DNA from: Bacillota bacterium
GTDB lineage: Bacteria; Bacillota_E; JAJZYS01; JAJYTV01
Reading direction: 5' to 3'
Assembly: GCA_021845645.1 (NCBI GenBank)
Contig: JAJZVM010000017.1
Location: forward strand, 16,051-80,050
DNA: 64,000 bases
Shown here: positions 51,545-60,837 of the stretch, one piece after another
Position numbering within the stretch: position 1 is the stretch's first letter
Layout: each line of letters starts with the position of its first letter
Translations under genes and position numbers: made by a program
Notes under the pieces: model-generated
The model's input: the letters and a program-made list of their open reading frames with translations, nothing else
Told to the model about the DNA's origin: nothing
Databases searched by the model: none

Positions 51545-53995
51545 TCAGCAGCGCGAGTAGCCGCAGGACGTACAGTGGGCGCATCCTTCCTCGTGGACGA
51601 AGCTCGGCGAACCGCACTGCGGGCAGAGATCTGCTCCGTCCTTGCCGCGGCTCGCCGCCACCTGGAACGCCGGGCCACCGCTTTCCCCCGTGTCGCCGTT
51701 CAGGTGACGGTTGAGTATCTGGCCAAGCGCGTCGACCACCGAGAGGACCCTGCCTGGTCCGAGCCCCATCTGGTTGGCCCCGCCGATCCCCTGCAGTTGG
51801 TCTGCGATCAAACGCAGGCGCCGTCGCGCGGGGATGCGGCTGTCGGTGCGCAGGAAGACGCTCATGATCCGTCCGAGGGCCTCCATGAAGCTCTGCACCT
51901 CGGATCCTGCTCTCCCAAGCAGCAGGAACACTTCGAACGGTTCGCCCTCGGACTCGTTGATGACGATGCGCGTCGTGCCCGCCGGCGTGTCCACCCTGTA
52001 GGTGTGTCCGTCGATCACCGCCGGCACCGGATGTACCTCCGGGCCCGTCTCCGGTGCCGGAGCACTCGTTTCGAGGTGCAGCACCTGCTCATGACGGCTC
52101 TTGTCCCGGTAGATCGTCACGCCCTTGCAGCCCAGGTCGTATGCGAGTTCGTAGAGCCGCTTCGTCTCCTCGGCGGTGTACGACTCCGGCGCGTTTGCGG
52201 TCTTGGAGATCGAACTGTCGGTCCAGCGCTGTATGGCCGCCTGAATGCGCACGTGCTCCTCGGGGCTGAGGTCCATGGCGCCGACGAAGAAGGCCGGCAG
52301 CGCGTCGTCGGGGTGTGCGTCGAGCCACTCCTGCGCGACCGGCACATACTGCTCGTCCAAGCCAAGCCGCGACTGGCGCATGTACTTGAAGGCGTAGAAC
52401 GGCTCGATCCCGGTGGAGGTGCCGACCATCGTCCCGACCGTTCCCGTCGGGGCCTGGGTGAGCAGGGTGACATTGCGGATGCCCTTCCGGGACACGATCT
52501 CCCTGATCTCCTCAGGCATGCCGCGCATGAAGCCGGACTGCAGGAACTTGTCGGCCTCGAAGGCCGGGAAGGCTCCCTTCTCCTCAGCGAGATCGGCCGA
52601 GGCTCTATACGCCGCAACCGCGATGAAGCGGTAGAGCTGGTCTACGAAGGCGACGGCCTCCTGCGACCCGTACCGCATGCCCACCTTGATCAGGAGTTCC
52701 CCGAGCCCCATCGTCCCGAGACCGATGCGACGCTCCCGCTCCTGGTTCTCGCGGTTCTCCTCGATGAAATATGGCGTCGCGTCCACGACGTCGTCCAAAA
52801 AGCGCACCGCCGAGCGCACCGACGTCGCGAGCCGGTCCCAATCCACCCGATCGCCGTCGGCGCTCACGAAGCGGGCGAGGTTGATGTGGCCGAGCGTGCA
52901 TACGCCCCAGGCTGGCAGCGGCTGCTCGGCGCATGGGTTCGTGCAGATCAGCGGGTTGAAGTACCAGCTGTTCGACAGCTCCTCCGCGCGGTCGGAGAAC
53001 ACGACGCCGGGCTCCGCGGACGCCCATGCGCTCTCGACGATCGCATCCCAGATCTCGCGCGCCCGCACCGTCTCATGCACCAGGACCGGCTTGCCCGCCG
53101 CGAGCCACGTCTTGAGGTCTCCGTTCCAGCTCCTGTCGTAGTCCGGGTCAGCGGTGTCCGGGAACACGAGGTCCCAGGCGCTGTCCTCCTTCACCGCCTG
53201 CATCAGGGCGTCGCTGACACGGACGGAGATGTTGGCGTTCTCCACCATACCGGGGGTGCGCTTCGCCTCGATGAATCGCAGGACGTCCGGATGCCATCCG
53301 TCGATCTGCAGCATGAGCGCGCCCCGACGGCTGCCGCCCTGCTCGACAAGTCCAGTCGCGCGGCTGTAGAGGTCCATCCAGGAGACCGCCCCGGACGAGC
53401 GCCCGTTGACGCCGCGCACAGGTGCGCGCGTCGGGCGCAACGAGGAGATGTTGATGCCGACGCCGCCCCCGCGCGCCATGATCTCGATCATCTGCCCCAG
53501 CGTGGTGATGATGCCTTCGCGGCTGTCCTTGGGTGACGGGATCACGAAGCAGTTGAAGAATGTGACGCCGTGATCCGTCCCCGCTCCGGTCCAGATGCGA
53601 CCGGCTGGAACGAGGCGCAGGCTTTGGATCTCTGCCGCGAACGTCGCCGCGGTCGCTTCCTGCTGCTCGCCGCGCTCGACTGAAGCGACGCCGCGCGCGA
53701 TCCGCCCCGCCGCCTCCTTGAGTGAGGTCTCGAGCGGACGGTCGCACTCGACGGCCTTGCGCTCCAACGCTTGGCCCGCCAGAGGACCTGTGAGCATCTC
53801 CGCGCGTAAACTGCCGTCGGGCAGCACTTCCCCGATCCGCCCGATGTCCTTCTTCGGCCAGCGGGGATCTGGATCGATGACCACAAGGGCCAGATCCCCT
53901 GGAGCAAAGCGCCGCTCGACGTCCTTGAGGGCATAGCGGTCGAGGAAGATCTTCCAACTGAGATCCGAGGCGAATTCGTGCATCGGGAGGCTCAT
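51545..53995 (-). CDS. nrdJ: Adenosylcobalamin-dependent ribonucleotide reductase (class II)
   Basis: Makes deoxyribonucleotides with a B12-generated radical. Of 816 residues, the barrel carries FFNCFVIPS (first redox Cys), NPCAEQPLPAWGVCTLGHIN (radical Cys with Asn and Glu), and TQAPTGTVGTMVGTSTGIEP. The tail ends with CPQCGSPS...CAHCTSCGYSRC, a Cys cluster that reads as a zinc ribbon plus the regenerating Cys pair. No ATP-cone is seen at the N-terminus. Start choices are the ATG at 53995, whose AGGGG abuts the codon, or the ATG at 53983. No class I nrdAB is nearby. Confidence 0.93.
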   Translation of the reverse strand: MSLPMHEFASDLSWKIFLDRYALKDVERRFAPGDLALVVIDPDPRWPKKDIGRIGEVLPDGSLRAEMLTGPLAGQALERKAVECDRPLETSLKEAAGRIARGVASVERGEQQEATAATFAAEIQSLRLVPAGRIWTGAGTDHGVTFFNCFVIPSPKDSREGIITTLGQMIEIMARGGGVGINISSLRPTRAPVRGVNGRSSGAVSWMDLYSRATGLVEQGGSRRGALMLQIDGWHPDVLRFIEAKRTPGMVENANISVRVSDALMQAVKEDSAWDLVFPDTADPDYDRSWNGDLKTWLAAGKPVLVHETVRAREIWDAIVESAWASAEPGVVFSDRAEELSNSWYFNPLICTNPCAEQPLPAWGVCTLGHINLARFVSADGDRVDWDRLATSVRSAVRFLDDVVDATPYFIEENRENQERERRIGLGTMGLGELLIKVGMRYGSQEAVAFVDQLYRFIAVAAYRASADLAEEKGAFPAFEADKFLQSGFMRGMPEEIREIVSRKGIRNVTLLTQAPTGTVGTMVGTSTGIEPFYAFKYMRQSRLGLDEQYVPVAQEWLDAHPDDALPAFFVGAMDLSPEEHVRIQAAIQRWTDSSISKTANAPESYTAEETKRLYELAYDLGCKGVTIYRDKSRHEQVLHLETSAPAPETGPEVHPVPAVIDGHTYRVDTPAGTTRIVINESEGEPFEVFLLLGRAGSEVQSFMEALGRIMSVFLRTDSRIPARRRLRLIADQLQGIGGANQMGLGPGRVLSVVDALGQILNRHLNGDTGESGGPAFQVAASRGKDGADLCPQCGSPSFVHEEGCAHCTSCGYSRC

Positions 53996-54692
53996 CCCCT
54001 ACGGTGTTGTTCGGAAGAAGCATCGAAGGGACACGCAAGGGCGTTGGGCTGTGTCGCACTGCTCCGGCCGTCCGCCGCAGCGCCTGGTGCAGGACTTCGA
54101 CGGCTCCCGTCACGAGATCCAGTATGAGGCCATGGTGTGCAAGCCAGGCACTGCCCGCGGGCTATCTCTCGGCGTCTTGGGATCGGCGGCAAGAGCCCGC
54201 CCAAAAATCCTGCATCGGGTGCAAGTCCGGCGGCGCCACAGATGCCGAGGAGATCTCAGACCGCGGTTTCACGCTTGCGGCATCGGGCCGGTACGCCGCA
54301 GAGCGTTATGCAGCATCAGGATCACGACATCCGTGCCGAAGGCCTGCCGCGACGTGGCCAGGGAACCGACGACGTCGTCCGTCACGCGCGCCGCCGCCTC
54401 GCAGGACATGGACCTCGCCTGGCCGCAGCCCCAACTGGGGCAAGCGTCGATGCGGACGTCCATGCGGGTCACGCTGGCAAGGCGATCGCCTGGGCCAGCT
54501 GCCCGCGGGATGGGGGCGCGGCCGCCACGTGGCGGTGCTTCCCTTCAGGCGGTCGCTGGAGAAGCCTCAAAAGGGACACTCCTCCCGGACGGCCGCGGAG
54601 AGCCCTGCCCCCTGCGGCAGCAGGGGGCAGTTGACGCCAGCCTCCGGCCTTGGCTCGCCTGTGTGCGCGACGATACGGTGGGACTGCCCTAA
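53996..54692. other. Gene-poor region upstream of nrdJ
   Basis: About 700 nt without a gene I can support. The plus strand near 54215-54260 contains GGGTGCAAGTCCGGC, which recalls a conserved box of cobalamin riboswitches, but on the strand opposite to nrdJ and without the other boxes. A 67-codon minus frame (54269-54472) has six Met/Cys-rich segments but no ribosome site. Confidence 0.4.
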
Positions 54693-54781
54693 GTTTACTG
54701 GCAACGTTGAGACATTTGAACCCGGCGAAATCCGTGTGCCGGTTCCGGATGCCCGGGTCGGCCGGGGGCAGGGGGAAACCG
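54693..54781 (+). repeat. Interspersed repeat copy 1 (diverged)
   Basis: Starts TTTACTGGCAACGTTGAGAC, continues with an ATTTGAACC block and ends GGGGGCAGGGGGAAACCG. The first part matches copies at 62181, 63013 and 63951; the last part matches the copy at 63013 and the inverted copy at 56981. The GC hairpin present in other copies is lost here. Confidence 0.6.
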
Positions 54782-54835
54782 AATCTCGTCCCGTACATGG
54801 CGGAAACAGCGGGAGCGGTGCGTGTCAAGGCCTTT

Positions 54836-54915
54836 CGTACAGATGTGTCAACAAGTTTAGTGAGGATCAAGGAGTGTCGTCGGGCTAGTTGATCCAGACG
54901 TCCTGGGCGATGGCC
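54836..54915 (-). mobile_element. Relic of an IS3-family right end
   Basis: Closely matches the right end of the complete IS3 element at 55486-55560: GTAC-G-TGTGTC-ACAAG, a spacer, then GTGTCGTC-GGCT-GTT. Read on the minus strand it keeps the last transposase codons (QDVWIN, then TAG where the full copy has CAG, then PDDT). Same orientation as the full copy; the internal part is gone. Confidence 0.75.
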
Positions 54916-55007
54916 CAAGAGTGATGCGGGCCGTGGGCGAATCGCTCAAGGACGTGCATAGACGTCAGCTAGGTCCGCAGTGTCCACACCCCACACTCTA
55001 GCGCCAT

Positions 55008-55496
55008 TCATTGCTGCCTCGCCCGTCGGATTGCCATCTGCGCCACAGAACTCTCTGGCTTATCTGCTAGAATCCTGCCCGCGATGACGACCGCCTCTTC
55101 GTCGCTGACTAAGCGTTCGGGGATGGCGTGAAACAGCAGCAGGTACTCCCACAGTTTAATGTCACTTTGGTTGAGATCGAGAGCCTGTCTCGCGTGGAAC
55201 AACGCAACCACGTAAGCCCCCTCGATGTGGTTCAAAGCGGCTGCCATGATCTCGCTCGCGAGGTAGTGTGACGCCCAATCGTTGCGGCGCGTTACCATCC
55301 CCTGTGCGATCGCGTAGGCGACAATGCTTCCGGTGGAGAATGCGTACTCTAGCAACGCAGAGCGCGCAGCCTCGGGTGACAGACCCTCTAGCAATTCAAG
55401 TGCGGCCTGTAGATCTGCGCGATCAACGCACTCCGCGATTGAAGCCGCCACTGCCTCGCCCCTCTCCGAGCAACTACCGTACGGGTGTGTCGACAA
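55008..55496 (-). CDS. Conserved hypothetical protein truncated by IS3
   Basis: A 162-codon frame; function unknown. The body (ARSALLEYAFSTGSIVAYAI, HYLASEIMAAALNHIEGAYV, VALFHARQALDLNQSDIKLW, IPERLVSDEEAVVIAGRIL) is helical and resembles uncharacterised Bacillota proteins I recall from toxin-immunity-rich loci, but I cannot name a family. The listed TTG start (CTTGTCGACACA) lies inside the IS end, so the true N-terminus was probably cut off by the insertion; a start near 55450 is also possible. Base use is AT-richer than the core genome. It lies between two same-oriented IS3 right ends. Confidence 0.6.
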   Translation of the reverse strand: MSTHPYGSCSERGEAVAASIAECVDRADLQAALELLEGLSPEAARSALLEYAFSTGSIVAYAIAQGMVTRRNDWASHYLASEIMAAALNHIEGAYVVALFHARQALDLNQSDIKLWEYLLLFHAIPERLVSDEEAVVIAGRILADKPESSVAQMAIRRARQQ

Positions 55497-55508
55497 GCTT
55501 CGTGATGC

Positions 55509-56474
55509 TCACGGTGTGTCGTCAGGCTGGTTAATCCAGACGTTCTGGGATACGGCGAGGAGACGCGGTCTGCCGCGGATGAAGCGTTCGGGATGGCTCG
55601 CGTACGCGGCTGCCAAGACCTCCGCGCGCCGCTCGGTGATCTCGTCTACCATGCCGTGATGCACCGCCGCTGGGGTGAGCAGGCCGATGCCGCTGTGGCG
55701 ATGCTCGTCGTTATACCAGCGGAAGAAGTCGCGGCAGAAGATGCGCGCCTGCTCGATGGAATTGAAGCGATCGGGGAACTCGGGACGGTACTTCATGGTC
55801 TTGAACTGGGCCTCGGAGTACGGGTTGTCGTTCGAGGTATGCGGCCTGGAGTGGCTCTTGGTGATGCCGAGATCGGCCAGCAGGAAGGCGACGGGCTTCG
55901 AGGCCATGGAAGAGCCGTTGTCGGCGTGGATGATCAGACTGCCTGGCTCCACGCCTTCATGCCGGACGCTGTCCGCGATGAGCTGCTTGGCCAGTTCGGA
56001 TGATTCCTGGGACGCCAGGAGCCAGCCCACGACGTAGCGGCTGTAGATGTCGATCAGGACGTACAGGTAGTAGTAGGTCCATTTCTGCGGGCCCTTCAGC
56101 TTCGTGATGTCCCAGGACCAGACTTGCCGGGGAGCATCGGCCATCAGTTCCGGTTTGACTCTGGCGGGATGCGTCGCCTGGGCGCGCCGTTCACGAACTT
56201 CGCCCGCCTGGTGCAGGATGCGATAGAAGGTTCGGATGGAGCCAAGGTAGGTACCTTCGTCGAGCAGGGTCGCGTAGACGGCAGCTGGGCTCTGGTCCTG
56301 AAAACGCTCGGAGTGCAAGATGTCGAGGATGGCTTGGCGTTCCGCCGCCGAGAGGGCTCGCGGCTGCGGACGTGGCGGCCGTTTCAGCCGTACCGGACGT
56401 GGGCTCTTGCGGTGCTGCACGTAATACGTGGCGCGCGGTCTGCCGACCGCCCGACAGGCGGCTGTGACGCCCAC
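55509..56474 (-). CDS. IS3-family transposase OrfB (DDE integrase)
   Basis: A 321-residue catalytic protein. The DDE residues are Asp in WSWDITKLKG, Asp in IIHADNGSSM and Glu in NPYSEAQFKTMKYRPEFPDR. An HTH_21-like region comes before. The same frame is open upstream into orfA (reading ETAIADLSPVVGVTAACRAV), so the natural product is probably an OrfAB fusion made by frameshifting in the overlap near 56520. It ends in QNVWINQPDDTP. Confidence 0.9.
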   Translation of the reverse strand: MGVTAACRAVGRPRATYYVQHRKSPRPVRLKRPPRPQPRALSAAERQAILDILHSERFQDQSPAAVYATLLDEGTYLGSIRTFYRILHQAGEVRERRAQATHPARVKPELMADAPRQVWSWDITKLKGPQKWTYYYLYVLIDIYSRYVVGWLLASQESSELAKQLIADSVRHEGVEPGSLIIHADNGSSMASKPVAFLLADLGITKSHSRPHTSNDNPYSEAQFKTMKYRPEFPDRFNSIEQARIFCRDFFRWYNDEHRHSGIGLLTPAAVHHGMVDEITERRAEVLAAAYASHPERFIRGRPRLLAVSQNVWINQPDDTP

Positions 56475-56506
56475 GACGGGACTCAGATCGGCGATCGCAG
56501 TCTCGG

Positions 56507-56938
56507 TTATGACGTGGGCTTGTCTTTGGTGCTCCCGAGGGACAGATCCCTCAAGAGCTCGGATACTTTTCCCTGGACCTCGATGACCTTCTCGGCCCGC
56601 TCCAGGTCCCGTTTCAGCCGCGCGTTCTCCTGGCGCAGCCGATTCACCTCCCCGTTCAGGGGATCTGCCGGCTTACGTCCGCGCTTCTGGTCTAGCGCCG
56701 ACTTCACGGCCGCATCCCGCTGCTGCCGCCACTTGCTGAGGAGCGAAGAGTATAGCCCCTCCCGCCGGAGCAGAGCACCGATTTCGCCCGGCTCCGTGCA
56801 GCGGTCTGCCTCATCCAGGATTCTCTGTTTGTATTCCGCCGTGTACTGCCGACGCTGTGCCCGCGGCGGAACCTCTACGTCACGTGCTGGTGGCTTCGGC
56901 GTCGGGATCATCTCCCGCAAGCTAGCCTGTCCGTCCAT
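56507..56938 (-). CDS. IS3-family transposase OrfA
   Basis: A 143-residue DNA-binding protein: an HTH of the IS3 orfA type (RRQYTAEYKQRILDEADRCT, then GEIGALLRREGLYSSLLSKW) followed by a leucine-zipper region (NRLRQENARLKRDLERAEKV). It overlaps the upstream-extended orfB frame. AAGGAG precedes the ATG. Confidence 0.88.
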   Translation of the reverse strand: MDGQASLREMIPTPKPPARDVEVPPRAQRRQYTAEYKQRILDEADRCTEPGEIGALLRREGLYSSLLSKWRQQRDAAVKSALDQKRGRKPADPLNGEVNRLRQENARLKRDLERAEKVIEVQGKVSELLRDLSLGSTKDKPTS

Positions 56939-56980
56939 CGCTCACTGCTCCTTGCCTCGCTTGGCCGCCGGGGCAGAGGA

Positions 56981-57050
56981 GGGGGGCAACCTCTCGGTTT
57001 CCCACCCTTGCCCCCCCCTTCCCACCGGATGTGCATACACATTCTCTCCG
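56981..57050 (-). repeat. Interspersed repeat copy 5 (inverted orientation) with two hairpins
   Basis: On the minus strand: hairpin ATGTG-TATG-CACAT (57042-57029), then CCGG, then a long stem with GGGGGGCAA (plus 56981-56989) against TTGCCCCCC (57008-57016). It matches the copy at 63072-63125, including both hairpins with changed but still paired bases. Confidence 0.65.
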
Positions 57051-57263
57051 GATCCGGCGCCTACATCAAGCTTGGCAGAGAGGGGAGTGATCTGCGAAAG
57101 GACGTTACGTCCCTGGCGATGTCTGGGGACAGCCCGGCACCGAGGCGACGGATGACCCGTGCCTGTTACCTGCTCCACAAAGAGGTCACTGCCTGCGCAC
57201 ATTCCTGATTGGAGCGGGGAACAGTGATCTACCGCCCGCCGTCGTAGGTCTCCAAAGGCATGG
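57051..57263. other. Intergenic region
   Basis: About 210 nt between the repeat and the G2-peptidase gene; nothing recognisable. Confidence 0.4.
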
Positions 57264-58973
57264 TCATGCTGGCGGGTTTGGCCAGGAATCCGCGGAGCGC
57301 CATGCCCCTTGCACCAGGATCAGAATGCGATTCGGACCCAGACGATCCATAACGCGATAGCCGTCCGTGGAACCTGTGGCCACGCCTTGCGCGTTCGGAC
57401 GGCAGTAGCCGTCGATGCTGCATGTGCCATCCTCGCGTACAAGCAGTTGGCCGATGAGACCTACTGCGACCCATTCGGGGCGCTCCAGGCGGGAAACATA
57501 CCGGCGGTTCGGGTCCCAAGCCGGATTGAGTCGCGGTTGCGTCTCTTCGTGTTCAGGAACCACGACGTTGCCTTCAGAGTCCGTCACCGCCGGCACGTGT
57601 ACCCTCGTGACCTGAACGCGTCCCCACTCGTCTGTCAGGTAGCGCCCCTGCCATTGAAGCGCGGGCGCGTTCCCCAGGAACCCAGGCGCCCCGGATGTGA
57701 CGCCCACGACGTGGTCGTCCGGACCCGCGATCTTCACCATCCGCCCTACGAGTGTGACGAAGTAGCCAGGTTCGATGGTTTTGCCGTCCACCGTCTCGAA
57801 GAGTTCCGCGTAGTCCGTAGCCGGACCGCCGTAGACGCCGTCGATGAACATGTCACCCGTCGACCCGATCAGTTTCGCCGCAAGCCCCGGAACGCTCGGC
57901 GAGGTACCGTTCGCGACGTACCACGAGAAGTCGGCATCGGCCGCCCCGTACCGGCCCATGACATGCGAGCCCGGGTGCTCGTTCGTGCTGGTGCCAAGAC
58001 CTTCGGCGTGCGCATAGGCTCCGCTCGCGGTGCTCGACGCTCCCTGCGCGTGTGCGTAGCTCCCGCTCGCCAGCGTCGAGGTGCCTTCCGCGTGTGACGA
58101 GTACCCGCTCGCCGTTGTTGACGTCCCCTCGGCATGGGCGTAGCTCCCGCTGGAGGTGGACCCTGATCCTTCAGCGTGGGATGAGTATCCGCTTGCCGTA
58201 GTGGAAGTGCCCTCCGCGTGAGAGTAGCTGCTGCCGGCTGTGGTGGAGCCCCCCTCGGCATGGGATGCAAAACCGTTCGCTGCTGTGGATGACCCTTCCG
58301 AGTGCGCGTTGTCCGTGCTGGCCCTCGTCACGCTGCCCTCCGCATGTGCCGCACTCCCGCTGGCGAAGGTGCCAATGCCCTCCGCATGGGCGGAGCTGCC
58401 TGAAGCGCTCGTGCGGCTTCCTTCAGCATGCGCCGCGACTCCGCTCGCCGTGTTGAGAGTCCCTGATGCCCCCTGACCTTCCGCATGGGCAAACCGGCCA
58501 GTCGCCAGGGTCAGGTTGCCCTCTGCATGAGCCCCCTCGCCGCTCGCGATATTCGCGTTGCCTTCACAGTGGGAAGCCGCACCGCTTGCCAGCGTGCCCA
58601 CGCCTTCGGCATGAGCGAAGTTGCCTGGACCGGCGGTGGAGGCGCTGCCCTCCGCATGTGCTCCGAGGGCGATCGCGGCAGACGCAACTCCCTCTGCGTG
58701 GGTGTAGCTCTCCCGAGAGACGGTCTGGCTCCCCTCAGCGTGGGATCCCTGCCCGATGGCGGCTGTACTCTCACCCTCGGCATGGCTATTGGCGCTCGGG
58801 CCGGCAATCGTGGAAAGCCCCTCTGCGTGACCGGCCCTGCCGACTGCTGCGGTCCCCTCGCCTTCCGCGTGCGAGCAGGCACCGGTCGCAGCCGTTCCAC
58901 ATCCTTCAGCGGCTGCGCACTTCCCGGTGGCGATGGATTCGCAGTGCCGTGAAGTCTGCTCATCAATGCCCAT
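57264..58973 (-). CDS. YadA-like head-repeat protein with peptidase G2 autocleavage domain
   Basis: A 569-residue protein. From residue 10 to about 330 it is made of some 21 copies of a 14-15-residue unit, xHAEGxxTxASGxxS (for example SHAEGTSTTASGYS), the YadA/Hia head motif that builds a trimeric left-handed beta-roll. After SHVMGRYG, residues about 350-569 match the peptidase G2 (intramolecular chaperone) domain with DYAELFE, EPGYFVTLVGRMVKI and ERPEWVAVGLIGQLLVREDG. Such domains fold the trimer and cut themselves off. No signal peptide is seen, so export could be by lysis or a phage-like route. The ATG at 58973 follows GAGGAGT. Confidence 0.85.
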   Translation of the reverse strand: MGIDEQTSRHCESIATGKCAAAEGCGTAATGACSHAEGEGTAAVGRAGHAEGLSTIAGPSANSHAEGESTAAIGQGSHAEGSQTVSRESYTHAEGVASAAIALGAHAEGSASTAGPGNFAHAEGVGTLASGAASHCEGNANIASGEGAHAEGNLTLATGRFAHAEGQGASGTLNTASGVAAHAEGSRTSASGSSAHAEGIGTFASGSAAHAEGSVTRASTDNAHSEGSSTAANGFASHAEGGSTTAGSSYSHAEGTSTTASGYSSHAEGSGSTSSGSYAHAEGTSTTASGYSSHAEGTSTLASGSYAHAQGASSTASGAYAHAEGLGTSTNEHPGSHVMGRYGAADADFSWYVANGTSPSVPGLAAKLIGSTGDMFIDGVYGGPATDYAELFETVDGKTIEPGYFVTLVGRMVKIAGPDDHVVGVTSGAPGFLGNAPALQWQGRYLTDEWGRVQVTRVHVPAVTDSEGNVVVPEHEETQPRLNPAWDPNRRYVSRLERPEWVAVGLIGQLLVREDGTCSIDGYCRPNAQGVATGSTDGYRVMDRLGPNRILILVQGAWRSADSWPNPPA

Positions 58974-59353
58974 TGGGATCACTCCTCGCGATTGTCATGT
59001 TATTTCGTAACCTTCGCGAGGTGCTCGCGACGGCTCGGGCAAGCCAAGAACGGGTGCAGAAACCACCCGACCCTGACCATGCCGCCTGGCGGGGTGAGGG
59101 TCTTCAGAGGCGGGAACAGTCCGACATGGCGGCAATCGAGCGGTCCTATCCGGCCGCAAGCTCGTTTCGGCGATGGCGTCGGCCAGCGGACACCTGCAGG
59201 GCGCCCTTGGATGCACCACAAATGCGGTCATAGGAATCTATCTGAGGAAACAGCGAGCCGCAGGGTCCTCCAGGTCATACCGTGGTATAGAGGTCTCTTT
59301 GGCATCGCACCCAGACGCACGGTCCTTGCGTCCGCTGCGCCGTCCTCACGTTC
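58974..59353. other. Intergenic region
   Basis: About 380 nt between divergent genes; it should hold the promoter of the repeat protein (minus strand). No gene or repeat recognised. Confidence 0.4.
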
Positions 59354-60532
59354 TTGGAGAGCCTCACCATACGAATGCGAGTGGGGCTGAGCATTGTGAA
59401 CGGTCTCTGGGGCAGGAATCGACCATTACCGGGCAGGGCCCTTCTCACGGAGTGGAATCTAGATGCGCACGGCTTTCGCGCTATCATAACCATCCAAGGC
59501 AGCGAACTCCCCAGGAGGGTGGCGGCGCGCCGCAGTCTCCTTTTTTGCGGTGCCAGGTTGACGGACTTTCACGGCCTGTTGGTCAACATCGATCCACGGA
59601 CGAACCGGTTCCGCCTGTGGGATCTGGATCCGGGGAACCAGGAGGGCTTTGGAACTCGGTTTCTCGATCAACGGCATGGACTCGTCTGGGTAAGTTCCTT
59701 CGGCTCCTCCGTGAAGCTCGTCAACCTCGTCAGGCGGTCACAACTGAGTTGGGATCTCGGAGTGGTTGCTGCGGGCCTTGCCGTGCTCAACGATGGGACA
59801 GTCATGATGCCAAGCAGCGGCCAGCCGTCAGGACGACTCCATCGCCTGTTCCCGCGGATCCGGCGACTGATCAGCTGGACCCTTCCCGAAGAGCAGGTTC
59901 CCTTTAGCGGGGTGGTGGGCCGCGATGGATGTTTCTTCTTTGCGGAGCGCCGGCTCTCCCGTATCGCCCGATTCCGTACAGAAGACAATGGCCTCCAGGA
60001 GTGGCAGCTGCCTGCCGGGTCCAATCCACAGGTGATCTCCATGGATCGCCGAGGGCGAGTCTGGTTCTCCGACGCGAACTTCAACGATCGGATCGGCCGC
60101 TTGGATCCGCAGAGGAATACGCTGGCTCTCTTTGTGAAGCCGGGGATCGTCACGTTCTCCGTACGCCCCGTCGATCGTGTGCGCGCCGGGAGAGTGGTCG
60201 CCGCGGCGGACTTGGTGTCCTACCTGGACCTGCTCTATGAGACCCGCGTGCCGGAAGCACCGGTTCGGGTATGCCAAACTGTGCTGGCTCCAGTCAGCAA
60301 GAGCGTATCGCCGGTACGTTCGTCTATTGGCGCCTCGACGCTGGTCATTTCACCGACCGAACGAAGGCTACTTCCCGTGGACCCGCCAAACATCCTCAGA
60401 TACCCCACTCCGACGGTGGCCCCGATCGACCTGGTGGAGCACTTCGGCGCTGTCTATGCCACAGCGGGAGTCTTTGCCGAGCGCAAGGGGCCATCTCGCC
60501 TCTTTCGACTAAGCCCCCTACGCCAAGATTGA
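59354..60532 (+). CDS. Vgb/SMP-30-like beta-propeller protein
   Basis: A 392-residue frame. The middle has blades of the streptogramin lyase (Vgb) type: GLVWVSSFGSSVKLVN, PFSGVVGRDGCFFFAERRLS and SNPQVISMDRRGRVWFSDAN, then RIGRLDPQ. Real Vgb is about 300 residues with a catalytic His pair I cannot place here. The start is uncertain; TTG 59354 and ATG 59375 both lack ribosome sites. The last 80 residues are not propeller-like. No signal peptide is evident. Confidence 0.6.
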   Translation: MESLTIRMRVGLSIVNGLWGRNRPLPGRALLTEWNLDAHGFRAIITIQGSELPRRVAARRSLLFCGARLTDFHGLLVNIDPRTNRFRLWDLDPGNQEGFGTRFLDQRHGLVWVSSFGSSVKLVNLVRRSQLSWDLGVVAAGLAVLNDGTVMMPSSGQPSGRLHRLFPRIRRLISWTLPEEQVPFSGVVGRDGCFFFAERRLSRIARFRTEDNGLQEWQLPAGSNPQVISMDRRGRVWFSDANFNDRIGRLDPQRNTLALFVKPGIVTFSVRPVDRVRAGRVVAAADLVSYLDLLYETRVPEAPVRVCQTVLAPVSKSVSPVRSSIGASTLVISPTERRLLPVDPPNILRYPTPTVAPIDLVEHFGAVYATAGVFAERKGPSRLFRLSPLRQD

Positions 60533-60837
60533 CGTGGTCGTCGGCCCGCAACTGAAGGAGCCGCACAACTGTTACGCTCGTGGACTGACGCCACGCACCA
60601 CGACAGTGCCATCGGCGCATACGCGGTCATCGGTCACCGGCGCGGACGTGTTTCTCTGGCGTCTTTGCACGCCGGGGCCCTGCAAGGCGTTAGCGGCTTG
60701 GGGCACCGGTGGAACGAGGCATGCCCTGTAGACGTCAAAGGCCCCAACTGCTATACCAAAAGCTGGGTGGCTTCCTGGACGCGGGACCACGTCATCCTGC
60801 CTTCCATGCCGCCCGGATCCCGCGGGGAGGGGCAGAC
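60533..60837. other. Intergenic region
   Basis: About 300 nt without a supported gene. Short open frames exist on both strands but lack ribosome sites and similarity. Confidence 0.4.

Larger units (their letters stand above)
55486..57000 (-). mobile_element. IS3-family insertion sequence
   Basis: Complete-looking element on the minus strand with orfA (56507-56938) and orfB (55509-56474). The right end begins TGTGTCGACAAG at 55486, fixed by comparison with the relic at 54836. I could not find the matching left inverted repeat; the left boundary of about 57000 is a guess and may include the hairpin repeat at 56981. Confidence 0.8.

Noticed and set aside
54190..54330. Cobalamin riboswitch upstream of nrdJ
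   Set aside because: A GGGTGCAAGTCCGGC box resembles part of the family, but it is on the plus strand, opposite to nrdJ, no plus-strand gene follows, and the B12 box and other conserved blocks are missing.
54269..54472. Small minus-strand gene (67 codons) with Cys-rich segment PSWGCGQARSMSC
   Set aside because: No ribosome site, no similarity I can name, and it lies in decayed DNA. Kept only as a remark.
57900..58900. CRISPR-like or satellite array
   Set aside because: The periodicity of about 42-45 nt is in frame and encodes the HAEG protein repeats; units diverge at silent sites and there are no spacers.
60572..60790. 72-codon minus-strand frame before the secreted protein
   Set aside because: No ribosome site, no hydrophobic or domain pattern; looks like chance openness.
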